This document shows, in pieces, positions 1 through 11,230 of a stretch of DNA of 64,000 bases (positions are counted from its first letter, which is position 1; every line of letters begins with the position of its first letter). Source of the DNA: Petaurus breviceps papuanus (Eukaryota; Chordata; Mammalia; Diprotodontia; Petauridae); NCBI GenBank assembly GCA_028583685.1, contig JAMXIF010000073.1, positions 7,235,631 to 7,299,630 on the forward strand, written 5' to 3'. Made by a program: the position numbers and the translations under genes. Under the pieces are notes generated by a model. It was not told the origin of the DNA and ran no database searches. It saw nothing but the letters and a program-made list of their open reading frames with translations.

Positions 1-170
1 GCACATGACACTCCTCTGAGTGGCCATCCACCATGCCTGGAATTCTTTTCTTCCTCATTTCTTCCTCCAAGCTCTCTTCAAGTCTCAGCTAAACTCCCAC
101 CTTCTACAAGAAACCTTTCCCAGTCCTCCTTAATCTTAGTGCCTTCCCTCTGAGATTTCTCATAATTTAT

Positions 171-213
<43 letters not shown>

Positions 214-307
214 TGCTTCTATATAGTGGGCACGTTGTCTCCCCTATTAGACTGTGAGCTCCTGGAGATCAGAACTGGTTTTTGTTTGTTTATTTTGTTT
301 TTAGACT
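1..307 (+). repeat. L2 LINE 3' part, left piece
   Basis: Typical L2 3' text: 'tctacaagaaacctttccca', then 'ctattagactgtgagctcct' and 'ggagatcagaactgg'. A (TA)n tract interrupts it. The element is cut by the LTR at 313-821 and resumes at 827. Confidence 0.8.
173..211. repeat. (TA)n microsatellite
   Basis: Thirty-nine bases of pure TA alternation inside the L2 copy. Confidence 0.98.
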
Positions 308-312
308 ACTGC

Positions 313-821
313 TGTAGTGCCAATGCAATATTCATAGCATGCACGGTCACTATAAATGTACCTGCATGGTGATCAACATATATATAACAAAAACCAGTTG
401 TGTAACAGACTCTCCATATAGAAGACAGAAGCAAAATATTTATTCAGACACCAGAAAACTGAACCTCAAAACCAGTAAGCTGATTCCATCATAGTAGCAA
501 AGACTTAATAAGCCACAACAGCACAGAGAGCCACAGCATCCTTTAGCCTTCCCAGAAAAAAAACACAAGACCAATATTTACTCACAAGCCTATCTGTCTC
601 CCTCAGAAGTGTCTTCTCCTCCAAACCATCTAGCTGCTCTGACTCCCAGCTTCCTGTGGGCTCTGCTCTACCCTTCAGCAATCTCCTCCCATCACAGGCT
701 CCATGTGATTACATTCGGCCTTTTAGGGGGCAGAGTATATTTTTAAAGCAGGAAAGATCTTCAAATTCCCTTAGGCCTATTAAGGGGCAGGAAGTATCTT
801 CAAATTCCTATTTCCAGTGCA
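313..821 (-). mobile_element. Solo LTR of an endogenous retrovirus-like family, copy 1
   Basis: A 509-bp block with TG...CA ends (plus-strand ends TGTAGTGCC and CCAGTGCA). It interrupts an L2, with a near-match 5-bp flank (actgc/actac). A second copy of the same family lies at 23788-24411. The minus strand carries an AATAAA at about 441-436, roughly 125 bp from the far end, as expected for an LTR read on that strand. No internal retroviral region is attached; it is a fossil. Family name not determined. Confidence 0.7.
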
Positions 822-826
822 ACTAC

Positions 827-945
827 TTGGCATGTAATAGTAGGTTCTTAATAAATGTGAAATTAATTGATTTACTGATTTAGCATAGTGCCTGGCAACA
901 TAGTAAAAGCTTAGTAAAGTCTTGTTGACCAATTGACATACAGAA
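827..945 (+). repeat. L2 LINE 3' end, right piece
   Basis: Continues the L2 cut by the LTR: 'ttggcatgtaatagtaggtt' and 'cttaataaatgtg', followed by a second L2-type end 'catagtgcctggcaacatag'. Confidence 0.75.
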
Positions 946-969
946 TTCTCCTCGAAAATAAATATTTAA

Positions 970-1180
970 TATACATTCATCATAGGAACTCAGAACTGGG
1001 AGGGATCTCAGATAGTAAAATTCCTCATTTTTACAAATGAGCCTGAGACCCAGAGAAGTTAAATGACTTGCCCAAGGTCACGCAAATAGTAAAGGGCAAA
1101 GTCAGGATTTGAACTCAGGTTCTCTGATTCCCAAGTGCACTGTTCTTTGCACTAACCTGTTGCTCTATCAATTATTTTGG
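970..1180 (-). repeat. MIR/THER1-like CORE-SINE
   Basis: Antisense MIR text, including 'aaatgacttgcccaaggtca' and 'ggatttgaactcaggttctc'. No target duplication visible; old. Confidence 0.8.
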
Positions 1181-1604
1181 TGAAATATTAGCTCAAAAAT
1201 GAGACCTTTCTGAAACCCTCCTCTTAGTTGCTTAGTGTCTCCCTATAGAAATCACTTTGTATTCCTTTGTGTAAATTATGCATAATCAAATTATTATTAT
1301 TAACAACATGCTCCATATACTGCAGTATTCACAGGGAATAGAGGCATTAGACTGGACCTTGTTTAGTTTAATTCAGAACTGAAGGGAGTTAATTTTCATT
1401 CAGTAGGGCACTGAGCAGACAAAATTCAGGAAACTAAATCTGGAAGATCACCAGAGTTTGATCAAGGATGTTGGTAGAATAGAAACCTGTCTGATCATAA
1501 TCAAACAGGCAGTCTGAGCAATATTAGTATTTTTATAATGGCAGGAAGTTCAGGTCATATTACTTCCAGCTGTTCCTGGAATAATTAGGGCTCCTGTAGA
1601 TGTG

Positions 1605-1650
1605 GGTCATTTGTTGTTGTTCAGTTACATCTAACTCTTTGTGAACCCAT
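1605..1650 (-). repeat. Fragment of RTE-tailed SINE
   Basis: 'ttgttgttgttcagttacat' and 'ctaactctttgtgaaccca' match the tail end of the longer SINE seen at 3721-3985, antisense. Confidence 0.65.
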
Positions 1651-1775
1651 GGACTGGGGTGGGGAACCTGTGTCCTCGAGGCCATGTGTGGTTTTCTAGT
1701 TTCTTGGGTGTGGCCTTTTGACTGAGACCAAGTTTTATGAACAAATCCTTTTATTAAGGGAATTTGTTCTGTGAA
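1651..1775 (+). mobile_element. hAT-like palindromic MITE, left half
   Basis: 'ggactggggtggggaacctg' followed by 'ggccatgtgtgg' and 'gtggccttttgactgagacc' matches the left half of the element at 63474-63649. It runs into an AT-rich palindromic block instead of its expected right half. Confidence 0.55.
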
Positions 1776-1950
1776 GATATATATTATATATTAGATCTAA
1801 TATATAATGTAATATATTAGATCTAATATATCAATTTGTATATAAAAATAATATATATCTAATAGATTATAATATATTATATCTAATATATAAGTATATT
1901 ACTACATATTACTATAATATATATTAGATCTAATATATGTTATAATCTAG
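1776..1950. repeat. AT-rich palindromic block
   Basis: Three copies of the 20-bp perfect palindrome ATATATTAGATCTAATATAT at 1786-1805, 1812-1831 and 1919-1938 (the first extends to 22 bp), with related half-sites between them. It could fold as cruciforms. Confidence 0.9.
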
Positions 1951-2424
1951 GAGGTAGGAAGTATTCTTGCCACATGGAAGATGCTAGGAGCATGGAAGTC
2001 AGATCACATGTAATAAAAGTGTCCTCTCTGATTTAGAGCATGTGCTTTTATTGGTTTATTTATTTATCCATCTAATATTTATTATTATTAATACAAATCC
2101 TCTAATTGGTTCTAATTGGCTCTCTAAATGACAGTGAAGATGGATTGTTGACTGGATGCATAGCCAAAACTAGCCTGCATTCAGAAGACACTAGTACCAG
2201 CCAAAACAAGATGGTGCTCATTTCTGCTTGACTGTGATCAAATGAGGAAGTAAGGATTAAGCCATTGGTGTGGAGAGAAGCATCAGACCTTGAAGATCTT
2301 CCCAATGGGGCCACATGGCCTATAAGTGCATGACCCTGTTGTTCATTCTGTCTGTTGGATCTCTTGTGTCTTTTAGGCAAAGGAGATTGGAGATGACTCT
2401 AGCCCTGTCATCTTAGCGACCTTA

Positions 2425-2670
2425 TTGATTCCAGTGCTTAGCACCATGCCTGGCAGTTAGTAGGCCCTTAATAAATGTTTATTGACTGACCAGGGTCACA
2501 CAGCCAATCAGTGATCTGAACCCAGGTACTGCACTGTATCTACTATACCATACTACATCATGCCATAAAACCCAGTGCTCCCAATTCTAATGGTTCTGTG
2601 TTCTGTATGCACAGTGCCTGCCACATAGTAGGCACTTAAATGTTAGCTGTTAATATTATTTTGAATACTG
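2425..2670 (+). repeat. L2-like 3' ends and MIR fragment
   Basis: 'atgcctggcagttagtaggc' followed by 'ccttaataaatg', an antisense MIR scrap ('agggtcacacagccaatcag'), then 'cagtgcctgccacatagtag'. Three short old fragments in a row. Confidence 0.6.
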
Positions 2671-2764
2671 AATGAAAGAAAAAAAATTGTTGTTATACAC
2701 CATTGAGAAGCTGCATTCATAATGGAGAGAACCCAAGAAGACCTAGGATAAAGTCCCACTTCTT

Positions 2765-2848
2765 TTTTTTTTTTTGAGAGGGGAAGGAGAGGCAATTGGG
2801 GTTAAGTGACTTGCCCAAGGTCATACAGCTAGTTAAGTGTTAAGTATC
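2765..2848 (-). repeat. Marsupial tRNA-derived SINE, cut by gap
   Basis: 'ggcaattggggttaagtgac' and 'ttgcccaaggtcatacagct' are the antisense 3' part of the common SINE. The rest is lost in the assembly gap. Confidence 0.8.
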
Positions 2849-2858
2849 NNNNNNNNNN
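2849..2858. other. Assembly gap (10 N)
   Basis: Run of ten N between a SINE fragment and a hAT-like fragment; true length unknown. Confidence 0.99.
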
Positions 2859-2915
2859 CCTAGAAGGCCACACATACCCTGGAGGCTACAGGTTCCCCAC
2901 CTCTGCTGAGTCTAG
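2859..2915 (+). mobile_element. hAT-like MITE, right end
   Basis: 'ctagaaggccacacatac' and 'ggctacaggttccccacctc' match the right terminus of the element at 63474-63649. Confidence 0.6.
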
Positions 2916-3720
2916 GCACCTGTCCAAGGTTAAAAGTTGCTAAAAAGGTGCTAACCTGAATTGGTAGAAGGACTTTGCTCATTTAGGAGTTCGCTATACC
3001 AATGAAATCATAGACATGGTCCCTATACCTATGTCCAAGCACTGTGTGATGCCAATTTAAACCAATTCATGCCTTCCTGTCCTCTGCAACTCTTGTCCAC
3101 ATCCACCCAATGTGCAGGGGGCTTTTCTTGGATCTTTTAACATCATGAGCCCATGACCTATCCAAAAGTTAGGCTTTACCCTCATTACATAATCCAACCA
3201 ACTATTTTTCACTCATAGATTTTTTGATGATATTTTAACCTTGATTTTCCTTTGTAATTCCTTGCTTATAATATGTTGTCTCCTATTAATGCATTTTTTC
3301 CTTCACCAAAAAAAAAATAAATTAAAGTAAAAGAAACTTTCCTAATATACACCTGCATTATGTGAATGTGGATAGTGAGAATCAGTCTTATTGGGGTCTG
3401 ATTTTATCCTTGAAAATCTCAATTCCCAAGTACCCTAAATTGTGAGATCAGATCCTACCATGGTGGTTTCCTCACCAAAGTATAACCACTCTGAAACTTG
3501 GTTTAAATGGTTCGTCAGCCCTTCCCAATTCTTAATTTATGATGTAACATTTATATATTAGAAAAAAAATGTCTAGACCAGCTACTTCATTATTAAACCA
3601 GAAAGCAAGTCTGAGCAAGAGCTGTGGCTTTTAAACATATAGAACTTCGGATCTATAGCAAGTAGACTGATGTGGTTGGATAGTAGAGAATATGGAAGGG
3701 AGTAGAGGGAATGGTAAATA

Positions 3721-3985
3721 TTGTTGTTGTTCAGTTGTTTTCAGTCATGTCCAACTCTTCATGACCCCATTTGGGGTTTTCTTGTCAAAGACACTGGAGG
3801 AGTTTTCCATTTCCTTCTCCACTCATTTTACAGATGAGGAAATTGTGGCAAACAGCGTTAAGTGACTTGCCCAGGGTCACACAGCTAGTAAGTGTCTGAG
3901 GTCGGATTTGAACCCAGGAGGATGAGTCATCCTGACTCTAGGCTCTTCATTTGATCCACCCTGCCACCTCGCTGCCCACAGTGAA
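3721..3985 (-). repeat. Near-full-length RTE-tailed CORE-SINE
   Basis: Antisense copy from the tail ('ttgttgttgttcagttgttt') through 'acccagg' and 'aagtgacttgcccagggtca' to the tRNA-like head ('caccctgccacctcgctgcc'). The tail resembles the 3' end of RTE/BovB LINEs, suggesting RTE mobilisation. Confidence 0.85.
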
Positions 3986-4084
3986 TATTAGGCCCTTACC
4001 AAGTATTTGTTTATTAGGATTAGCTTAAAAGTTTGCATGTATGGTGGGATCATTGTAGCTCTTATCACTCTGTGTCCTTAGGGC

Positions 4085-4260
4085 TATCGCTTTAATTCAT
4101 AGGATCATAGATCTCGATAATTTTAGAAGCCATTCAGTTCAATCCCTACATTTTATTGATGAGGAAACTGTGGGGTCCAGACATGTCCATTAGTCACCCA
4201 GGTAGTAAATATCATAGGTGGGATTTGAACCTAAGGACCCCTGACTCTGCAGGTAGTGCT
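4085..4260 (-). repeat. MIR/THER1-like SINE
   Basis: Antisense MIR: 'ttattgatgaggaaactgtg' and 'gtgggatttgaacctaagga'. Confidence 0.75.
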
Positions 4261-4394
4261 TAAAACCTCAAGGAAGACTTTTTGTGGTTTCCAATGCCAG
4301 TGATTTATATATTTCAGATCAGATTTCAAAATGGATTTTAAAATCTATTTTTGGTGAAGTTTTCTCTGTTCCTTCTCTCATTTCTTACCATTTT

Positions 4395-4600
4395 AGCATA
4401 GTGTAGTAGAAAGAACAGATTTGGACTTAGAAACCCCAGGATCTAGTCTTAGTTCTGCTTCTTAGCTTCTAGGGGTTCTTAAGACAAATACCTTCATTTC
4501 TCTAGATTTCAATTCCGGCACTTATCAGGTGATGGAGTTGGCTAGATGACTTCTAAGGTTCCTTGGAACCTTAATGATTGTTAAATTCGTCTGAAATTAA
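4395..4600 (+). repeat. MIR-like SINE
   Basis: Sense MIR pattern: 'gcatagtgtagtagaaagaa', 'cttcatttctctagatttca', 'gacttctaaggttccttgga'. Confidence 0.65.
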
Positions 4601-4740
4601 GCAAGGCTTGACTTGGTTTACCCTAACCCATATCTGCAATCTGTATTTCAGAATTTGGGAAAGCAGCATAGAGGAGAAGCTGCAAATGAGGGATGGGGAA
4701 GGAGAGGAAGATAAAGCAGAAGTGTGTGTTTGGAGAATCT

Positions 4741-4825
4741 TTTTTTTTTAGAGGCCAAGTTTGAACTCAGGTCTTCCTGACTCCAGGGCTAGTGCTCTAT
4801 ACACTGTGCTACTCGGCTGCCCCTG
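4741..4825 (-). repeat. Marsupial SINE head
   Basis: Antisense head of the common SINE, from 'aactcaggtcttcctgactc' to 'ctactcggctgcccc', preceded by a T run. Confidence 0.75.
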
Positions 4826-5299
4826 GGAATCAACTTAAAGGTGACTGAAGAACCCTGTTGTAAGTATAAATTTGTTTCCAAACCTACTTGCACACTAATG
4901 AAGCATGTTCCCATGCAAACAATACAAAGGTAATAGTGAAAGAATATCAATCAGAGGCTATATTACACAATTCCATAACAACCAGTTTGGTTGATTAAAA
5001 AAACAAAACAAAACTCAATTAACCAGTTCTTTAAAAACCTGTCACTTGGTTTCTTCTAGGCTTCAGGCATATACTAATTGTACTGGGCACAAAGTAGGCA
5101 CTCAAAAATGTTTTTGTTGCCTGATGTTAATATTAACCTTTGGAGACAATGTTCCTTTGGTTGCTTCTAAGAAAAGTATCTAATGTTTAAGATACACATG
5201 TGAATTCGAAAACCTGTTTAAGATCTCAAGTAGCTTCAGAGCAGAGGTGGAAACTCTGGGATTTCCAGAACTTGTGGGACTTCAGAGAGTGCAACATTG

Positions 5300-5515
5300 A
5301 CGTTCCATGCCTGGAATACACTCCCTCCACACAGCCTCTCAGAGTCCCTGCTTTCCTGCAAGACTCAAATCCAAATGCCACCTTCTAAATGAGGCATTTC
5401 CTTATCTCTGATTTCCTATTAGTGCCTTCTTTACCACTCTTTCCAATTATCTTGTATTTTTCGTATCAAATTTTTTTTTGTATAAAATACCATAAGCCCC
5501 TTCAGACTGAGACAA
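5300..5515 (+). repeat. L2 LINE fragment
   Basis: 'tgcctggaatacactccctc' then 'atgccaccttctaaatgagg' and 'cataagccccttcagactga' follow the L2 3' region. Confidence 0.7.
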
Positions 5516-5945
5516 TTTCGATGATTGAAAAGGGCAAAGACAAAAGCACTCATGAAGACTTACCTCTCAGAAAGCATCCATGGAGATAATACACTTACTC
5601 AAGGCAAAGTCTACTGAAGGTTCTGTGTTTCAGTTGCTTATTTGTTTGACAAACTAGAAAATGTTGAAGTTAATATCTAGGGGATTCTGAACATGAGTAC
5701 TATTTTATGATAATTGGCTAAAATGTACTTTGCTTGAACACAGATCTATTTTTTGACTATTCATCCTTATCTAGGATGATGTTTCTCATGGTGAAGATCC
5801 ATTTCTTAACCAAGTAAGGGAAGAGGGTCTTCAAAGAGACCTCAGAGTGATATTATGGTGAAGCTATAGCTTTCTGTACTGAGGGGCAGAAGAGATACTT
5901 CAGAGTGTACTGAAATAAGGTCGTAGTTCTCTGTGCTGTTGCTTG
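5516..5945. other. No recognised feature
   Basis: Short AT-rich open frames only; no repeat or gene recognised. Confidence 0.5.
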
Positions 5946-6085
5946 TTGCCTAGAAGAACCGGAAGGAGGAGGAAATGGAGGAGGAGAAGGGGAAGGAGAA
6001 TGACAGGGAGGAGGAAGATGAGGGGGAGGAAGAGAGGGAGGAGAAGGAGAAAAGAGAGGGGAAGAGGGAGGAAGAGGATGAGATA
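5946..6085. repeat. Purine-rich (GGA/GAA)n tract
   Basis: About 140 bases of nearly unbroken A/G on the plus strand, dominated by GGAGGA and GAAGAG. It creates artefactual Arg/Glu-rich and Ser-rich frames. Potential triplex (H-DNA) former. Confidence 0.9.
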
Positions 6086-6229
6086 CTCTCTGCACTGTTA
6101 TCTCTTGTCAAGGAGGAAGAGAATGAAAAAGAAGTCAATTCTGTCTATTGCATCTGCTTCTGAGGAGGTAGAGAAGACGAGCCCCAGGTCCAGGTGAAGG
6201 AGCAGAACTAGAGAGGTCTTTGCCAATCT

Positions 6230-6520
6230 TGGATTTCTGCCATCACTAGGCACTGATTATACAAAGAAAAAACACATGGTCTCTGCTCCCTAGGAGCTCA
6301 CATTCTAATAGGGGAGACAACATGTAAGTCGGGATGTCTGTCCTTGGCAGTGAAGTGTGTTCTGTTTTGGATAAAATGAGTTTGAGGTGCCTATTGGACA
6401 TTCAGTTAGAGATGTCTGAAAGACAGTTGGTGATGGACTGATGAAGGACTGGAACTCAGAAGAAAGAGCAGTACTGGATACACAGAACTGAGAATCATTT
6501 CCATAGAGAAGATAGTTGAA
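6230..6520. repeat. Ancient interspersed repeat, class unassigned
   Basis: 'tctctgctccctaggagctc' plus 'acattctaataggggagaca' and later 'gaggtgcctattggacattc' resemble an old repeat also found in placental mammals. The same 'agctcacattcta' module recurs near 44780 and 55560. Confidence 0.5.
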
Positions 6521-6642
6521 GAGGCAGTTAGGTGGCACAGTGGGGAGGGCACCAGCCCTGGAGTCAGGAGGACCAGAGTTAAAATCTGACCTCAGACACT
6601 TACTAGCTGTGTGACCCTGGGAAAGTCACTTAACCCTGATTG
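6521..6642 (+). repeat. Marsupial tRNA-derived SINE
   Basis: 'gaggcagttaggtggcacag' to 'aagtcacttaaccctgattg', followed by an (AG)n tail at 6642-6679. Confidence 0.85.
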
Positions 6643-6679
6643 CTGAGAGAGAGAAAGAGAGGAGAGAGAGAGAGAGAGC

Positions 6680-7334
6680 CCATGATAGACGTCCAGTTAG
6701 TGGGATGACCTTGATGAAGGTCCAGCAAAGAAGATTTGAGAAGGCACAGTCACTTGCTTCAGTGAGAGGCTTTGTTGAAATTACATAGCTTAAATTTATA
6801 ATGGACCCAATCCACATGCTTTTATGATTTTTCCCTAGCTATGTTCAGTGGCATGTGAATTGGAATGAAGGAAATACCTGGTGGAATAAGCAAAGGTTGG
6901 GGTTTTGCAAGATGCGATTGGTGATAGGATAAGGGGGCAAAATATTCTAGTGCTGAGGAAAGCATAGCCTTGGACTGATGCACCAAAGGGTTGCTATCAG
7001 GAAGAGAGAAGAGAGTAGCCAGTACAGGAGTGATGGCCCAGGAAAGGACTAGAGGTATTGAAGGTCACAGTGAGGATAAAGTGCAAGGATAGGCGTCTGA
7101 AGATATAGGGAAATGGAATAATAAGATGTTGTGAAAGGCCTCTGCTTGGACCATTAACTTTACCTCCTCCCCACTGTAAAGTGCTCTTCCCCTGGATGCT
7201 TGAGCCACAAGAGATAGGCTTCTTGTCTTATCTTTCACCTTGGCCCCCATTTCCAGCTTCTTTTTTAAGTTCTGTCTTCCTCCATTTTTATGTAAACTCC
7301 TTGAAAACAAGGTCTGTCTTTCTTAAGAGGCAGC
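6680..7334. other. Intergenic, mostly unassigned
   Basis: Probably the continuation of the old repeat before the SINE ('gatagacgtccagttagtgg'); an L2-like scrap ends at about 7320 ('aaactccttgaaaacaaggt'). No gene. Confidence 0.45.
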
Positions 7335-7361
7335 GGAGAAAGGAGAGACAGAGAGAGACGC

Positions 7362-7418
<57 letters not shown>
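7335..7418. repeat. (GA)n microsatellite
   Basis: Imperfect then perfect GAGA run; about 50 bases are pure GA. Confidence 0.97.
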
Positions 7419-7419
<1 letters not shown>

Positions 7420-7524
7420 CTACTGAGCAGGGCAAGATTGCTCACGGCAAGATTATGGACAGTAAAAGAGGTGAGCCAGACCCTCTGAGACTGAAGCCCC
7501 CATGACACTCCATTGATACATGCA

Positions 7525-7660
7525 CGTGTCTCCCTGGATAGAATATAAATAACTTCTTGAGTGCGTAGACTTTTGTTTTAGGCAAAAAGTGTGCCTGGCA
7601 ATGTCTAGCATATAGTAGGCACTTAATAAATACTTGATTGAAAGATTGCTTGGAGAGTCC
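7525..7660 (+). repeat. L2 LINE 3' end
   Basis: 'gtgcctggcaatgtctagca' then 'tatagtaggcacttaataaa'. Confidence 0.75.
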
Positions 7661-9369
7661 AGTCTTCCTTGGAAGAAGCATTATCAACCCACACAAAGTA
7701 ATTAGACTGGTTAGAAAAATTTCAGCATTTTCTTGTCATTTTGTGCCATATGGATATAAATAATACTTTCCCCTGGGAACTTATTTTTAGGTGGGCAGGT
7801 CATTAAGAAAGGAACGTTCCCAGACTCTGTCAAAATGTGTGTTTGCCATCATGTAGAGAGACAATGCTTGGTCCATTCTTTCTTACCTTTTACTTCTACT
7901 TAGGGATCTTGGACATTGGCTTAGTGCTAAATGAAACAGCTTTTATTGGTAGGTAACCAATGGTTGGTGAGCGCCAGGAGAAGGAATGGTTTTGGAAAAA
8001 CAGGCAGTGAGGATATCTTGCTGCCTTAGGTAATCTGGCTTCCCGAAGGTTCGATTCAGGTATTATACTTATTCTCTCTACAATAGCCTTTTATCTAGTG
8101 CCCGCACTCCATTGTTTCTCATATAGGTAGCAAAAATAAATCACTCCATCTTGTTAGGAATGTAAAACAGAAATCATACATGGTAGAGCTAGATTAGCTC
8201 ATGTCTTTTGTTAGGAAACCTGTGAAAGAACAGTACCTTAATATTACATATCTGTAGAACCAAATTTGTGTATTTGATGGATGAAAATAATTTATTACCA
8301 AGAGAAGTATTCATGAAAACCTGAAGCAAAGACAGGTGAACTCCTTTTTTCAGTGTATTGTCTTATGCTCTGCAGGTTTGCCTGTCAAACAGCCAAGTAG
8401 GAAGCTGATAGTTACATTAATACATACCCCTTTTTCTTGCATGCAGACAGCTCATGCCTGTGAATCTCAGCTTTGTCAGGGAAAGCAGCCATGCTCACAG
8501 GCATACGTTGCTAACACAATGTACTCAACTGGGTCCAGGGGAAAAAATAGTTTGGCCAAACAATTTTAAGGGGAAGTAGTTAGTTCCACAGGAATGGGGT
8601 TCTAAGTGATGGTAATCCCACAAACATGCCAGTGGAATTTAAAGGTGGGTCTGGGCAATAACATACTAATAATGCTATCTTAAAATGACAATGATTGTAT
8701 TAACTTTATGCCTTTACTTAGAAGCATGAAGATGCCCAGATTAGTGGTTCCCATAGCACATTTCTCATCTCATCTTTATCAGTTTATCTAGGACCACAAA
8801 TTACTGCTTTAATTCAGGCAAAGAGGCAGCAGCATAAACAGTGAGTTGGAAGGAGCTAATTCTGAATTTCCCCTCTTCCAAAAAGAGTGGATGACCTTGG
8901 GCGTCTCTGAATCACAGAAATAGGATGGTTTAACCTATAACTCTCAATAGGAAAGTCACAGAATTGAAAGAGAGTCATTTAAAATAGAGATTTGTGGCAG
9001 TGGTTGTAATTATCATTCCAATAAAAGTCTGAAAAATTCTTTGCAGAAAATAAGGGCAAATGGACATAGAGTTCAAGAGTGTGTTAATTTAAGATAAATG
9101 TGCAGAGCCCTGTCCTGAAATCATTGAGAACGTAGCAGTGACTTAGGAGGTTAGCAGAAAGGAAGATGCAACTCAATAAATATTTATTGAAGTTGTTTTT
9201 TTTTAATGTGTGCAGTTGTGTCTACTGTACCACCTAGCTGTATGCTGAGATGCCAAATTTAATGTTAAATGAAATGAGGACTAGGGAAGAAAGAATGGGA
9301 AGGAGAATTAATAGCTTAGAACAGAAGGCAGGTACCTAAGTAAATCTTATCTTGAAAATTAGACAGGAA
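7661..9369. other. Intergenic, no gene recognised
   Basis: Weak MIR-like traces near 8815-8930 ('gatgaccttgggcgtctctg') and an L2-like 'caataaatatttattgaag' at 9174. The rest looks unique with no splice-consistent coding signal. Confidence 0.5.
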
Positions 9370-9960
9370 CAAACAAGGTAATGACTCCAAGAGACAACAA
9401 GAAATACATATTTTTTTAATTCAAAAGATTGAGAAAACAGACAAAGATGAGGTTTATAGTTTAAAAAATAATTGAGCTGAAAAACAGTCAAATAAGAGAA
9501 AAGTCTAAGAGTAATCAGATTAAAATTAAGACAAAAAAGTGTCTAGATATCCTATTTCAAGAAATCATAAACAAAAACTACCCATAACTTTTCGAACCAG
9601 AAAGCAAAGTGAAAATTGAAAGAATCCACTGTTTCCTGAAATAAAACCCAAAAGGAAAACTTCCAGGAAAATCATAGACAAAATGTAAGAAAAGAAAGAA
9701 AAATTACTGCAAACAGTAGAAAGAAGTTCAAGTTCCAAGGATCCCCAGTCAGGATCACAAAGGATTTGGCAGCTATATAAAATAAGGGAGAACTTGGAAC
9801 ACAATATTCCAAAAGGGAAAAAAATAAAGTCTTACCACCAAGGATAACTTACCCTGAAGAACAGGGGGAAAACCCCCCTTTGTTAGAATAAAGAACTTTC
9901 AAACTTTGCTGATAAAAAGATCAGAAAGGAGTAGAAGCTTTGAAATGCAAAAATGGGGAT
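9370..9960 (+). mobile_element. L1 LINE fragment (ORF1 region)
   Basis: 'gaaaattgaaagaatccact', 'cccaaaaggaaaacttccag', 'atcacaaaggatttggcagc' and 'aacacaatattccaaaaggg' follow the C-terminal part of marsupial L1 ORF1. Many stops; dead and 5'/3' truncated. Confidence 0.7.
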
Positions 9961-9999
9961 AGTGAATACTAGAAAAGTAAATACAAGTGCTTATTTGGA

Positions 10000-10232
10000 A
10001 AATGTAGTGGATAGAGTGTTAGACCTGGAATTCAAATATAGCCTTAGGCATTTACTAGCTATATGATCCCGGGCAAGTCACTTAACCTCTAACTGCCTTT
10101 CTGTAACAGAGAGATAACAATAGCCCCTATATCCTAGGATTGTTGTGAAGATTAAAATAGATGATGTTTGTAAAACACTTAGCACAGTGGCTGGCCCATA
10201 GTAGGCGCATAATAAATGCTTATTTCCTTAAT
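10000..10232 (+). repeat. Near-full-length MIR
   Basis: From 'aatgtagtggatagagtgtt' through 'gggcaagtcacttaacctct' and 'aggattgttgtgaagattaa' to 'ggcccatagtaggcgcataa'. Confidence 0.9.
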
Positions 10233-10239
10233 TTCTCCC

Positions 10240-11230
10240 ATAGTGTTTGTTCACACGTTCTTCTTTGGGCTTTCACTGGCCTCAAGAGAGTTGGTGTCTT
10301 TTTTTGTGGGTTTTCGTCTTGGTCTTCTTTCAGTCTATGGTATGTATTCATTGTGTTAGACCTTCTGTTTATTCATATCTCCACCCTTAGTTTCAGTCGT
10401 GGGGCTTTGTGCTTGGGTCAGCATCCCCTTCCTCATATATTCTCGAGTGGTGGTGATTCACCTTGCCTTCTGCAGGAATTCTTGGATTTGGGCTCAAACT
10501 CCCTGTGACCATACTTTGGTTTTGACCTTAGCAACTTTTCTGTCTCTTTCTCCTTCTTCAAACCTGAAGTTGGCATCATCCCTTGCGCTGGCTATCAGAG
10601 CACCTAACCAGATGATGAATGTGCTAGTCGAAGGCCTCCTGCAAGACCCCAATCACTTTGCTTCCCAGATGTTACCCTGGTGCTTCTCCTGGTGTGACTT
10701 GGCATGGGCTCCCTCAGCACTGAATTGTGCCTATCTCTTGCTGTAGTTTGTAAGGGGGCTCCCTGGACTCTGTGTTGTACCTGAACTACCTGGGTATGGG
10801 GTCAGTCAAGGGCTGCCTAGGTGATAGTCTAGCTTTGTCTCCTAATATGCCTCAGTGCTGGTCTGGCCTTATCTCATCCTTTTCACCTTCACGGGCTTAG
10901 GTTCAGGATACCCTGACTCTGTGCTGAGTACTGGTCTGGCCCATCTCTTACTCTTAGTTCAGACTACTTCCAAGCTATGCCTCTTGCCTCCCTTAGTTTG
11001 TCCTGGCTGAGAGGCTCTGGAGATTTCTGGCCATCCTCTTTGCTCAGTCTTGGGATGATGGATGGAAAAGATTATAGCCGTTTATCTTTGGTTTTCTTTA
11101 TTGTTCCTTTATTGCTCCTTCTGATGCATTTTTAGAGTTTCGCTGTGACGTTTGTACGGGATCTGGACTCCTCCAGGTTCAATTATACTGCTATTTTAGC
11201 CAGAAGTCTCTTGGGCAGCTTCTGATGATA
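10240..11230. other. GC-richer block of unknown origin
   Basis: About 1 kb that is more GC-rich than its surroundings, with two overlapping 115-codon open frames (10161-10508 and 10399-10746) whose products resemble nothing I know and begin inside the MIR. The recurrent words 'ctggtctggcc' and 'ctctgtgctgagta' hint at internal degenerate repeats. Possibly an antisense L1 5' region or another repeat; unresolved. Confidence 0.4.

Noticed and set aside
5943-6197. Arg/Lys/Glu-rich and Ser/Pro-rich small proteins
   Set aside because: They are translations of a (GGA)n purine tract on both strands.
7181-7508. RERERE / SLSLSL repeat proteins
   Set aside because: They are translations of the (GA)n microsatellite.
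10161-10746. Overlapping 115-codon frames as a novel gene
   Set aside because: They start inside a MIR, show no domain, splice or promoter support, and the block looks repeat-like.
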